Program-made: the position numbers and the translations under genes
Shown: in pieces, positions 26,649-34,691 of the stretch
Layout of the letters: every line of letters starts with the position of its first letter
Numbering within the stretch: the stretch's first letter is position 1
NCBI RefSeq assembly: GCF_002019705.1
Contig: NZ_KV917377.1
Coordinates: 3,222,565-3,286,564, forward strand
Reading direction: 5' to 3'
Length of the DNA: 64,000 bases
Origin: Shouchella patagoniensis
GTDB taxonomy: Bacteria > Bacillota > Bacilli > Bacillales > Bacillaceae_D
The notes under the pieces: generated by a model
Database searches by the model: none
What the model was told of the DNA's origin: nothing
What the model saw: only the letters and a program-made list of their open reading frames with translations

Positions 26649-27587
26649 ATGAAAAAACTTCAATTATCGGTTGCCATGTTTGGGATTACAGCAATGCTTG
26701 CTGCTTGTTCAATGGACGCACCAGTTTCAGATGAGGCGTTACCAGAGGGTGGCAATGAAGGTGGAGCGAGTGATGGAGAGTTTACTGTTGGTTTATCTGT
26801 TTCAACAATGAATAACCCCTTCTTTGTTACATTAGGGGAAGGGGCAGAAGCAAAAGCAACTGAGCTCGGTTTTGAAATGGTTTCTGTTGACGCACAAGAC
26901 GATAGTGCAAAACAAATCAACGACATTGAGGATCTTATTCAACGCGGAGTTGATTTAATTATAATCAATCCAACTGATTCTTCTGCTGTAGCGGCTGCAG
27001 TTCAATCAGCTAATGATGCAGACATCCCAGTTATAACGGTAGACCGAGCAGCTGACAATGGAGAGGTCGTCACTCATATTGCATCTGATAACATCGCTGG
27101 AGGCGAGATGGCTGGAGAGCTTTTACTCGAACTAGTTGGTGAAAATGCAGTAGTTGCAGAACTTGAAGGTATACCTGGTTCCTCTGCTGCTCGAGAACGT
27201 GGAGAAGGATTTAACAATATTGCTGATCATTCCTTTAACGTAGGCGCAAAGCAAACAGCGAATTTTGCCCGCGCTGAAGGATTAACGGTGATGGAAAACA
27301 TATTGCAAAGTAACCCTGACATCATGGGGGTATTCGCGCACAATGATGAAATGGCACTTGGTGCACTTGAGGCAATCTCTGCAGCTGGTCGTGATGATAT
27401 CGTTGTAGTTGGTTTTGACGCGACAGACGATGCTGTAGCCTCTGTAGAGAGTGGCGGTCTTGCCGGCACAATTGCTCAGCAACCAACACTAATTGGGGAA
27501 GAAGCGATTGAAGCGGCAGCAGCTGTATTAAATGGTGAAAATGTAGAAGACTTTATCCCAGTTGATCTTGAGTTGATTCGGCAGTAA
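26649..27587 (+). CDS. rbsB: Ribose-binding lipoprotein
   Basis: A 312-residue lipoprotein with signal ending AMLAAC and an acidic Gly-rich linker. The mature part matches ribose-binding proteins: VGLSVSTMNNPFFVTL at its start, QINDIEDLIQRGVDLIIINP, and the VVVGFDATDDAVASV segment. It delivers ribose to RbsAC and ends the operon, followed closely by a strong terminator. Confidence 0.94.
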   Translation: MKKLQLSVAMFGITAMLAACSMDAPVSDEALPEGGNEGGASDGEFTVGLSVSTMNNPFFVTLGEGAEAKATELGFEMVSVDAQDDSAKQINDIEDLIQRGVDLIIINPTDSSAVAAAVQSANDADIPVITVDRAADNGEVVTHIASDNIAGGEMAGELLLELVGENAVVAELEGIPGSSAARERGEGFNNIADHSFNVGAKQTANFARAEGLTVMENILQSNPDIMGVFAHNDEMALGALEAISAAGRDDIVVVGFDATDDAVASVESGGLAGTIAQQPTLIGEEAIEAAAAVLNGENVEDFIPVDLELIRQ

Positions 27588-27598
27588 TAACAGATAAG

Positions 27599-27634
27599 AA
27601 AAAACCTTTCGCGCTCTTGCGAAAGGTTTTTTCT
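27599..27634 (+). terminator. Terminator of the rbs operon
   Basis: AAAACCTTTCGC at 27601-27612 pairs perfectly with GCGAAAGGTTTT at 27619-27630 around a six-base loop, with a T run after it. Confidence 0.93.
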
Positions 27635-27897
27635 ACTTAAATTGGTGCTCTTGATCAAAGCAGTCATCATTAATTAAACGTTTGTTTAATCTTTTTAAAA
27701 AGCGAAGCATCCGTTGCCAGTTTTGATTTTATACTCGAGCAAGTCAGCGGACACCTTTATTTATCAAGGGTTCTTTTGGTTGTTCATTAATAAAGGAAAT
27801 CGTCCACTTAACTCGAAGTAAGTAAAGCATGCTCAAAAAATGATGGAATGGTTGGTAATAGGATAAAGCACGAATGGAGTGCTACCCACTTAGAAAG
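27635..27897. other. Intergenic stretch without a gene
   Basis: AT-rich spacer between the rbs terminator and the nitrilase-type gene. The only structure seen is a small AT hairpin (ATTAAAC at 27673-27679 with GTTTAAT at 27684-27690). No credible promoter or coding sequence was identified. Confidence 0.4.
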
Positions 27898-27912
27898 AAA
27901 GGTGATAATTAA

Positions 27913-28794
27913 ATGAAGCAATTTCGTATTGCAGTTGTGCAAGCGAAACGTGATCCGTATAACGAACAGCGAAATACGAAAGATGGACTCGCGTTTGTTC
28001 ATGAAGCAAAATCAAAAGGAGCGGATATGGTCCTATTTCCTGAATGTTGGATTACTGGATATGAGTTCCCAGATCTCAATAAACCATATGCGGACTTAAA
28101 AGACGACCCTTCGTTTATAAAGTGGCGTGAAGAAGCATTAACTAAAGAAAGTCCACATGTGCAGGCGTTTTGTAACCTTGCCAAGCAACTTCAAATTGCT
28201 ATTGTTATTACTGGTTATACAAAAGGAGAAAAAGCTCCGCGCAATAGTGCTTTTGTTATTAATAAAGCAGGGGAAATCGCTTTTCAATATGACAAAGTTC
28301 ACACATGTGATTTTGCTGATGAAAAGATGTTGGAGTCTGGTAATTCATTTCACGTATGCAACGTGGACGGTGTGCAGATAGGCATTATGATTTGTTATGA
28401 TAGAGAATATCCAGAAAGTGCTCGAATTTTAATGTTGAAAGGCGCAGAACTCATTTTAGTACCAAATGATTGTGAGACGATGGCCCCAAGAGTACAGGCG
28501 CTATCAACGAGAGCGTATGAAAATATGACAGGTATAGTTATGGCGAACCCTCCTCGAGAAAATGCAGGTTTTTCTTGTGCATTTAGCCCAATTTGTTGGG
28601 ATGAGAACGGGAAAGCAATGGATAATACCGTGATGATGGCAGACGAAACAAGTGAAGGACTGTTTATGGCAGAGTTCGATTTAGACAAATTACGCAACTA
28701 TCGTAAAAAGGAAATGATGGGAAATACATTTCGGAAAGTAAAGGCTTACGGAGAGCTGTTAAGAGAGGCGGTGGAAGAACCGTTTGTGCGTTGA
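27913..28794 (+). CDS. Nitrilase-superfamily carbon-nitrogen hydrolase
   Basis: A 293-residue amidase-like enzyme with the Glu-Lys-Cys triad: E44 in LFPECW, K128 in YDKVHTCDF and C161 in MICYDREYPE. The last motif places it near N-carbamoylputrescine amidase and omega-amidase-type enzymes (branches acting on linear amides and N-carbamoyl amines) rather than true nitrilases. AAAGGTG precedes the ATG. It stands alone between the rbs operon and a GntR regulator, so its substrate is open; that regulator may control it. Confidence 0.87.
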   Translation: MKQFRIAVVQAKRDPYNEQRNTKDGLAFVHEAKSKGADMVLFPECWITGYEFPDLNKPYADLKDDPSFIKWREEALTKESPHVQAFCNLAKQLQIAIVITGYTKGEKAPRNSAFVINKAGEIAFQYDKVHTCDFADEKMLESGNSFHVCNVDGVQIGIMICYDREYPESARILMLKGAELILVPNDCETMAPRVQALSTRAYENMTGIVMANPPRENAGFSCAFSPICWDENGKAMDNTVMMADETSEGLFMAEFDLDKLRNYRKKEMMGNTFRKVKAYGELLREAVEEPFVR

Positions 28795-29070
28795 TGAGGA
28801 AACAACTGAAGAGCAAAACTCGTTTTGAGTTACTCGCTTTCTCGCATCAGACATAGAGTTCCAATGGCATTAGACAAGTTCAGATCCAGAGATTTTTAAC
28901 GAAGTACGGGCATTTGTTGGCGATAATACGGTTATAAAAAGAGATGATGGCGAACCTTCCTTGCTTGAATGATCGGTTGCAGAAACAGAGACACTACAGG
29001 ATTTGTTGCATCAAGTAGATTAAGATGGTTATTATGATTAAGTAAATGAAGATATAATATATGTTTTATT
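28795..29070. other. Intergenic stretch with a possible gene scrap
   Basis: No intact gene. One plus frame from about 28888 encodes protein-like sequence (FNEVRAFVGDNTVIKRDDG) broken by a TGA near 28970, continuing to about 29023. There is no start codon or ribosome site. It may be a remnant of an unknown gene or chance. Confidence 0.3.
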
Positions 29071-29098
29071 AAAAAGATAGACTTCGGTTTATCTTTTT
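29071..29098 (+). terminator. Terminator with a UUCG tetraloop
   Basis: AAAAAGATAGAC pairs with GTTTATCTTTTT around TTCG (one G-U pair). The symmetric A and T flanks allow termination in either direction. It ends transcription before the GntR gene. Confidence 0.85.
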
Positions 29099-29206
29099 TA
29101 CTGTAACGTTCTCTCGGGTTGCAAATGATTGAAATTTATAACAATATAAAATATAATAGCTGTAACTGACATACTAGTATGATTAAAGTGTAAGAAGCGT
29201 ACGAAT

Positions 29207-29911
29207 TTGTTAAGAGAGTGGGTGGGAACGATTTCTACGATTGATACGAAGAGAGTAAACGGTTCTACTAGGGATTTTGTATATCAGACGATTAAGAATC
29301 AAATTATTAACTTGGAATTAGAGCCAGGAAAGAAAATTTCTGAAAAAGAAGTAGCGAAGTTACTTGAAGTAAGTAAGACACCGGTTCGAGAAGCCTTTTT
29401 GATGCTTGCGCAAGAAGATTTATTAGATGTCTTTCCACAAAGTGGCACATTTGTATCGTATATAAGCTTAGAATTGGTTGAAGAAGGGCGTTTTGTCAGA
29501 CAGAAAATTGAAGCCGCAATTGTTAAAGAGGCGTGCTTATCCTTTGGCGCAGACCAATTATTTCAATTAGAAAGCAACTTAGCAATGCAAGAGTTGTGCT
29601 TAGAAAAAGGAACGCATCAACGGTTATTTGAACTTGATGAAGAGTACCATCGGACATTATTTGAAGGGTGTAAGAAAAATCGATCTTGGAAGATGATTCG
29701 ACAAATGAACAGTCATTTTGATCGGCTGCGAGTTCTAAGGTTAGCTTCAAACCCTGAATGGACGGGAATTGTCTCGCAGCACAAAAATATATTCGAGGCA
29801 ATTCGTAATCAAGACATTGAATTAGCTGTAAAAGTAATGAATGACCACTTAGAAGCCGTTAATTATGAAAAAGACCAGTTAAGATTAAATTATCCGACTT
29901 ATTTCTCTTAA
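29207..29911 (+). CDS. GntR family regulator, FadR (FCD) subfamily
   Basis: A regulator of up to 234 residues with an N-terminal winged helix (KISEKEVAKLLEVSKTPVRE at about residues 42-61) and a C-terminal all-helical FCD ligand-binding domain. FCD regulators usually respond to organic acids. The start is uncertain: TTG 29207 opens the frame, but GTG 29222 follows AGAGAG and could be used. Its targets are not obvious; the preceding nitrilase-type gene and the importer operon that follows are both candidates. Confidence 0.88.
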   Translation: MLREWVGTISTIDTKRVNGSTRDFVYQTIKNQIINLELEPGKKISEKEVAKLLEVSKTPVREAFLMLAQEDLLDVFPQSGTFVSYISLELVEEGRFVRQKIEAAIVKEACLSFGADQLFQLESNLAMQELCLEKGTHQRLFELDEEYHRTLFEGCKKNRSWKMIRQMNSHFDRLRVLRLASNPEWTGIVSQHKNIFEAIRNQDIELAVKVMNDHLEAVNYEKDQLRLNYPTYFS

Positions 29912-29919
29912 GATTTATT

Positions 29920-29958
29920 TATGAAGGGAGTAGTAAACTCATATCCCTTCTTTTTTTA
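29920..29958 (+). terminator. Terminator of the GntR gene
   Basis: GAAGGGA pairs with the downstream TCCCTTC arm around a loop of about 14 bases, followed by seven T, a few bases after the stop. Confidence 0.75.
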
Positions 29959-30062
29959 AGTTTTGGACCAATTTCTGAACATCTACTATTATAAAAGTTG
30001 AATAAATAACTGCCAATCGAAAAATAGGTTGTTAAATTGACAGTAAGTTTCTGTTTAACGTG

Positions 30063-30091
30063 TTGACATTTCTGAAAATTGAGGATATCAT
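30063..30091 (+). promoter_or_regulatory. Probable promoter of the first importer operon leader
   Basis: TTGACA at 30063-30068 and TATCAT at 30086-30091 with a 17-base spacer. A terminator lies only about 50 bases downstream and the first gene about 180 bases downstream. Confidence 0.6.
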
Positions 30092-30142
30092 ACTGATATA
30101 TTAGCATTCTAGTTAGATCAGATTAACCCATAGATGTTTGCT

Positions 30143-30180
30143 AAAAAAGAAGTCCGTTTTGTGAAAACGGTTTCTTTTTT
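30143..30180 (+). terminator. Leader terminator (possible attenuator) before the importer operon
   Basis: AAAAAAGAA plus CCGTTTT pair with AAAACGG plus TTCTTTTTT with a small internal bulge and a GTG loop. It sits between the promoter at 30063 and the permease gene at 30278, so it would stop transcripts in the leader unless bypassed. Its 3' arm region TGAAAACGGTTTCT (30162-30175) also matches the cre consensus at all but one position. Confidence 0.65.
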
Positions 30181-30277
30181 ACCTACTTAATTTGATCATT
30201 AAACTAAGTTTTGTGAATCAATTCTTTTTGAAAGCTCATTAAATGAGAAGGCATTTAAAGTAAGGGGGGCATGACAT

Positions 30278-31234
30278 GTGCAGCAAGTAGCAAAAGATTT
30301 AAGCATGCAATCATTAAGGGAAAGTACAAAGTGGGGAAGAGCGAAAAAAATCTTAAAAAAAGATTGGCAATTGTATTCGCTATTGTTAATCCCCATCCTC
30401 TATTTCATTATTTTTAAATATGGACCCATGTTTGGCAATATTATCGCGTTTAGACGCTTTGTCCCTGGGGGGAACATCATTGGAGAGGAATGGGTAGGAC
30501 TATACTACTTCCAGATGTTTCTGAATGATCCGACTTTCTTTGCGGTCTTTCAAAATACGCTTATCTTAGCCTTGCTTTTACTAGTCATTACATTTCCTAT
30601 ACCAATCATTTTTGCTTTGCTTCTAAATGAAATTAAGCGAAAAGGGTTCAAACGATTTGTACAGACAACTTCTTATCTGCCTCACTTTTTCTCGATGGTC
30701 GTTGTCGCAGGGATGGTATTAGAACTCGTTTCGGTAAACGGGTCAATAAATAACTTAGTAGAGTTCTTTACTGGAAACCGATATAGCTTCATCCAAATGC
30801 CTGAATGGTTCCGCACGATTTTTATTTCTTCAGATGTGTGGCAAACAACCGGTTGGGGTGCGATTCTTTATCTTGCTGCATTAACTGGAATTAATGATGA
30901 GTTGTATGAAGCTGCTCGAATTGACGGAGCAAATCGCTGGAAACAAACGCTTCATATTACAATACCGGGCATCCTACCTACAATTGTTGTCTTATTAATC
31001 TTGAACATCGGGAACTTCTTGCAAGTCGGCTTTGAAAAAATTCTATTACTCTACAATCCGCTTATTTACGAAACAGCTGATGTAATTGCTACTTATGTTT
31101 ACCGAATTGGAATTCAATCAGCCAGCTTTAGTTACGGGACGGCGATTGGCTTATTTGAAGCTTTAATTGGATTGATATTAGTCTTTGGAGCGAATTTCCT
31201 ATCAAGAAAAGTAACTGATAACAGCTTGTGGTAA
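30278..31234 (+). CDS. LplB-type carbohydrate ABC transporter permease
   Basis: A 318-residue inner-membrane permease of the LplB/YtcP group that imports oligosaccharides. About six membrane helices are visible; the permease signature with EAARIDGANRWKQTLHITIP is near residues 212-231. The start is GTG 30278 behind a long AAGGGGGG site; the ATG codons nearby at 30271 and 30276 are out of frame. It pairs with the next permease and the lipoprotein after it; no ATPase gene is in the cluster, so a shared MsmX-like ATPase elsewhere is expected. Confidence 0.92.
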   Translation: MQQVAKDLSMQSLRESTKWGRAKKILKKDWQLYSLLLIPILYFIIFKYGPMFGNIIAFRRFVPGGNIIGEEWVGLYYFQMFLNDPTFFAVFQNTLILALLLLVITFPIPIIFALLLNEIKRKGFKRFVQTTSYLPHFFSMVVVAGMVLELVSVNGSINNLVEFFTGNRYSFIQMPEWFRTIFISSDVWQTTGWGAILYLAALTGINDELYEAARIDGANRWKQTLHITIPGILPTIVVLLILNIGNFLQVGFEKILLLYNPLIYETADVIATYVYRIGIQSASFSYGTAIGLFEALIGLILVFGANFLSRKVTDNSLW

Positions 31235-31246
31235 GGAGGGTACTTG

Positions 31247-32119
31247 ATGCAGGAATCAATTCAGTATCGAATTTTTAAGTTTTTTAATGCAGCACTGATG
31301 TTGCTCATTATCTTTGTAACGCTATACCCCTTTTTAAATATTGTTGCTCAATCGTTTAGTTCAGAAGCAAATATTGTTGCGGGTAATGTCAATTTAATCC
31401 CTCAAGGCTTTAATATTGATACGTACCGAGTCGTTATGAGCGATAATATGTTCTGGACTAATTATAAAAATACCGTTATATATACCGTTGTTGGGACTGC
31501 AATCTCACTTGTTTTATCAACAATGCTCGCTTATCCCCTTTCAAAAAGGCGTTTAAGAGGTAGAAACTTCATTATTATGTTTGTTGTTTTTACGATGTTC
31601 TTTAACGGCGGGTTAATTCCTAACTATGTATTAATTAGTAGTTTAGGTTTTGGTAATACGATTTGGGCAATTGTTATTCCAGGCGCAATTAGCGTCTTTA
31701 ACTTACTCATTATGAAAACATTTTTTGAAAACATACCGGAAGAACTTGAAGAGGCAGCGATTGTTGATGGATCAAACACATATGGGATTTTACTTAAGAT
31801 TGTGTTGCCTCTATCAAAGCCAATTTTAGCGACAATGATGCTCTTTTATGCGGTAACACATTGGAACTCTTGGTTCCCTGCTTTTCTTTACTTCAGTGAC
31901 AAAGATCTATTCCCAGTTTCAATGTACTTAAGAAACATGATAAAAGGTGTAGAAGGAACGCTCTCAACAGGGGCAACAAGTGCGGATAACTTAAATCAAA
32001 TATCATCTAACATTAAGTCAGTAACAATGGTCTTAACCGTATTGCCTATTCTCTGTGTTTATCCATACATTCAAAAGTACTTTGTTTCAGGCGTGATGTT
32101 AGGTTCTGTAAAAGGGTAA
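31247..32119 (+). CDS. LplC/YtcP-type carbohydrate ABC transporter permease
   Basis: A 290-residue permease, partner of the upstream one, with six helices and the signature EEAAIVDGSNTYGILLKIVL near residues 166-185. The characteristic C-terminus FVSGVMLGSVKG is present. TTG 31244 precedes ATG 31247; the AAGGAGG site fits the ATG. It belongs to the same operon as the lipoprotein 130 bases downstream. Confidence 0.92.
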   Translation: MQESIQYRIFKFFNAALMLLIIFVTLYPFLNIVAQSFSSEANIVAGNVNLIPQGFNIDTYRVVMSDNMFWTNYKNTVIYTVVGTAISLVLSTMLAYPLSKRRLRGRNFIIMFVVFTMFFNGGLIPNYVLISSLGFGNTIWAIVIPGAISVFNLLIMKTFFENIPEELEEAAIVDGSNTYGILLKIVLPLSKPILATMMLFYAVTHWNSWFPAFLYFSDKDLFPVSMYLRNMIKGVEGTLSTGATSADNLNQISSNIKSVTMVLTVLPILCVYPYIQKYFVSGVMLGSVKG

Positions 32120-32137
32120 CGTAGATTCAATCTACGT
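32119..32137 (+). other. Intercistronic hairpin between permease and binding-protein genes
   Basis: ACGTAGAT and ATCTACGT pair around a three-base loop immediately at the permease stop, with no T tract. It may stabilise or mark an mRNA end so that permease and binding-protein levels differ. Confidence 0.5.
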
Positions 32138-32153
32138 GAGCCTGGAAGAATAA

Positions 32154-32167
32154 TGTAAGCGTTTTAT
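32154..32167 (+). promoter_or_regulatory. cre-like box upstream of the binding lipoprotein gene
   Basis: TGTAAGCGTTTTAT matches cre at 13 of 14 positions and lies 82 bases before the lipoprotein start, so CcpA control is likely. Confidence 0.5.
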
Positions 32168-32248
32168 ATATAGGTGTGGAGGTGACTAATAAGCGAGGAT
32201 GTTGATCGTTTCGTAATTGAGTCTATTTAAACTAAGGGGGATAAAAAA

Positions 32249-33868
32249 GTGAAAAAAGGGTTAAAAGTCTCATTGTTAGCAATGTCTAGCTTACTTGCGG
32301 TAGCGGCGTTGGCAGCTTGTAGTGGCAATACCGATGAACCTGGTTCTGTTGAAGGAGAAGTAAGTGGAGCGGCGATGGAAGAATATGCAGCTGGCGACCA
32401 ATTCAAAGCGACCGAACCAATCACATTCTCAATGCTTTTTAGTGATCACCCAAACTATCCGTATAAAAGCGATTGGTTGTTGTTTGAAGAATTAGAGGCA
32501 CGGACAAATGTGTCTTTAGATATGACCATTGTGCCTATGAGTGATTACACGGAGAAACGAAGCTTGCTTATAAGTGGTGGGGATGCACCATTTATTATTC
32601 CAAAAACCTATCCAGGTGAAGAATCACCATTTGTTTCCTCTGGAGCGATTTTACCTGTAAGTGAATATTTACATCTTATGCCCCATTTTACAGCGGCGAT
32701 AGAAGAATACGAGATGGAGCCTTACTTAGAAACATTAGAACAAGAAGATGGTAATTATTATGTTTTACCGGGAATGCATGAAAACGTTTGGCCAGATTAT
32801 ACACTAGCGATGCGAATGGATATTTTAGAAGAGTTGGGTCTTGATGTACCCGAAACGTGGGATGACTTAGAAGTTGTGCTAGAAGAGATGAAAGAAGCAT
32901 ACCCGGATGTTACCCCTTTCTCTGATCGATTTACATTCGAAAGCACGATGAATATCGCTGCACCAACGTTTGGCACAGTAGCTGGTTGGGGATTAGGAAG
33001 TGGGCTTAAATTTGACCACGATAATGAGGAGTTTTATTTTGCTCCGGCAACTGATGCCCATAAAGATTTTGTAACTTATTTCCATGGTTTGGTAGAGAAA
33101 GGTTTATTAGATAAAGAAAGTGTGACACAAGAAGATCAACAAGCTCAACAAAAATTAGTAAACGGCGATTCATTTGTCATTAATACGAACTCACAAACAG
33201 TGATTGATTATCGTAATGATATGAATGAGACGTTAGGTGAAGACAATTTTGAGATAAAGAAAATTCCTGTACCAGCTGGACCATTAGGTGGTGTAATGGG
33301 GGGCTCTAAATTAGAAAATGGCGTTATGATTAATGCAAAAGCAAAAGAAGATCCAAACTTCGAAGCGATGATGCAATTTGTTGATTGGTTTTTCTATAGC
33401 CCTGAAGCAAAAGAATTTACAAAATGGGGAGTAGAAGGAGAAACGTTTACGAAAGATAGCGATGGAAATAGACAGCTAGCTGATGATGTAAACTATGTTG
33501 GTTTAAACCCTGATGGCACAAAAGCTCTTAATGCAGATTTCGGATTTTCTGGTGGGAATTTTTCTTATGGGGGCTCTACTGAACTGTTGCATTCAATGAT
33601 GAATGATGAAGAAATTGAGTTCCAAGAAGAGATGCTTGCTACAAAAGAACCACTAATGCCAGATCCACCAATTAAATACAATGCGATGGAGCTTGAGCAA
33701 GCAACGTTGCTTAGCACACCGTTAACAGACCATGTGAGGCAAAACACGCTTCAATTTATTTTAGGCACAAGGGATTTGGAGGAGTGGGATGATTACGTGC
33801 AAGAGCTGGAATCAAGAGGACTACAAAACTTCCTTGATCTAGCAAATAGTGTGTATCAAGAACAGTAA
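32249..33868 (+). CDS. LplA-type extracellular carbohydrate-binding lipoprotein
   Basis: A 539-residue lipoprotein with signal ending ALAAC and a very acidic mature part, long as in LplA-type proteins. It contains the usual LPGMHENVWPDYTLAMRMD-type loop and a FVDWFFYSPEAKEF helix of solute-binding family 1. It captures an oligosaccharide for the two upstream permeases. The start is GTG 32249 behind AAGGGGGAT. A hairpin follows the stop. Confidence 0.92.
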   Translation: MKKGLKVSLLAMSSLLAVAALAACSGNTDEPGSVEGEVSGAAMEEYAAGDQFKATEPITFSMLFSDHPNYPYKSDWLLFEELEARTNVSLDMTIVPMSDYTEKRSLLISGGDAPFIIPKTYPGEESPFVSSGAILPVSEYLHLMPHFTAAIEEYEMEPYLETLEQEDGNYYVLPGMHENVWPDYTLAMRMDILEELGLDVPETWDDLEVVLEEMKEAYPDVTPFSDRFTFESTMNIAAPTFGTVAGWGLGSGLKFDHDNEEFYFAPATDAHKDFVTYFHGLVEKGLLDKESVTQEDQQAQQKLVNGDSFVINTNSQTVIDYRNDMNETLGEDNFEIKKIPVPAGPLGGVMGGSKLENGVMINAKAKEDPNFEAMMQFVDWFFYSPEAKEFTKWGVEGETFTKDSDGNRQLADDVNYVGLNPDGTKALNADFGFSGGNFSYGGSTELLHSMMNDEEIEFQEEMLATKEPLMPDPPIKYNAMELEQATLLSTPLTDHVRQNTLQFILGTRDLEEWDDYVQELESRGLQNFLDLANSVYQEQ

Positions 33869-33886
33869 AAATACTAGTAATGAGAC

Positions 33887-33914
33887 AAATCTGCCTGTTT
33901 TCAGGCAGGTTTCT
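33887..33914 (+). terminator. Hairpin after the lipoprotein gene
   Basis: AAATCTGCCTG pairs with CAGGCAGGTTT around TTTT (one G-U pair); the T tract that follows is interrupted, so read-through into the DUF624 and GH2 genes is likely. Confidence 0.6.
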
Positions 33915-33950
33915 CTCATTTTCTACACAAGACAAGAAAAGGATGTGCAG

Positions 33951-34652
33951 ATGATGAGTGAGAATGGCAGAGAATTTGGTCAAGGGATCCTGTCGATAGT
34001 GACAAATCATATTTATGCGTTAGCTCTTATTAATGTTTATTTCATATTATGTAATAGTTTATTCATCATGGTTTTTCTATTGCTAATCCCTAGTTTCTCA
34101 AATATGGCAATCTACTTTCTTGCGCTAATTCCTTCAGGTCCAGCAATAACAGCGATGTTCTCGACAGTGAGCAAGTTAGTACGTGAGAAGGAAATCGTTC
34201 CGACAAAAGATTTTTTTAAAAGTTATAAAAATGACTTTGTAAGCTCAATGAAGGTGTGGTTGCCGCTTCTTACTGTTTTATTTATTCTTGCTGTTGATGT
34301 TTATTATTTTAATGCAAATTATTCTTCAATGAGCCAAGTATTAGCAGGTGTCTTTTTAATCGCCTTGCTTTTAATTAGTACTTTTTCTTTCTATGTATTT
34401 TATATCCATGCCCAGTTTCATTTCAGGGTAAGGGATGTTTATCGACTAGCTGTTTATTATAGTTTTATGAAGGTAAAGGCGACGACTGGAAATATTGCAA
34501 TTGCCATTATTGCTTTCTTTCTAATGAGTGTTTTATCTGACTTTATTCTCTTGTTTATCGCAAGCCTCATTTGTTATGTGGTTGTGTTGAACAGTCAAAC
34601 GGTTCGCAAAGATGTGAAGGCACAGTTCGTTGAGCAGTCGCAAGCCAGTTAA
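33951..34652 (+). CDS. DUF624 (YesL-like) membrane protein
   Basis: A 233-residue membrane protein of the DUF624 family with about five hydrophobic segments and the characteristic N-terminal NVYFILCNSLFIMVFLLLIP stretch and LIPSGPAITAMF. Members are typically encoded next to LplABC-like importers and glycan hydrolases, as here; their biochemical role is unknown. The open frame starts at 33849 inside the preceding hairpin, but ATG 33951 after AAAAGGATG is the credible start. Confidence 0.85.
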   Translation: MMSENGREFGQGILSIVTNHIYALALINVYFILCNSLFIMVFLLLIPSFSNMAIYFLALIPSGPAITAMFSTVSKLVREKEIVPTKDFFKSYKNDFVSSMKVWLPLLTVLFILAVDVYYFNANYSSMSQVLAGVFLIALLLISTFSFYVFYIHAQFHFRVRDVYRLAVYYSFMKVKATTGNIAIAIIAFFLMSVLSDFILLFIASLICYVVVLNSQTVRKDVKAQFVEQSQAS

Positions 34653-34691
34653 TTAAAGGATGAAATAAGGATGGAAAGCAGGGGAAATACG

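Noticed and set aside
30271-30277. ATG codons at 30271 and 30276 as starts for the LplB-type permease
   Set aside because: Both are out of frame with the permease; GTG 30278 is in frame and well spaced from AAGGGGGG.
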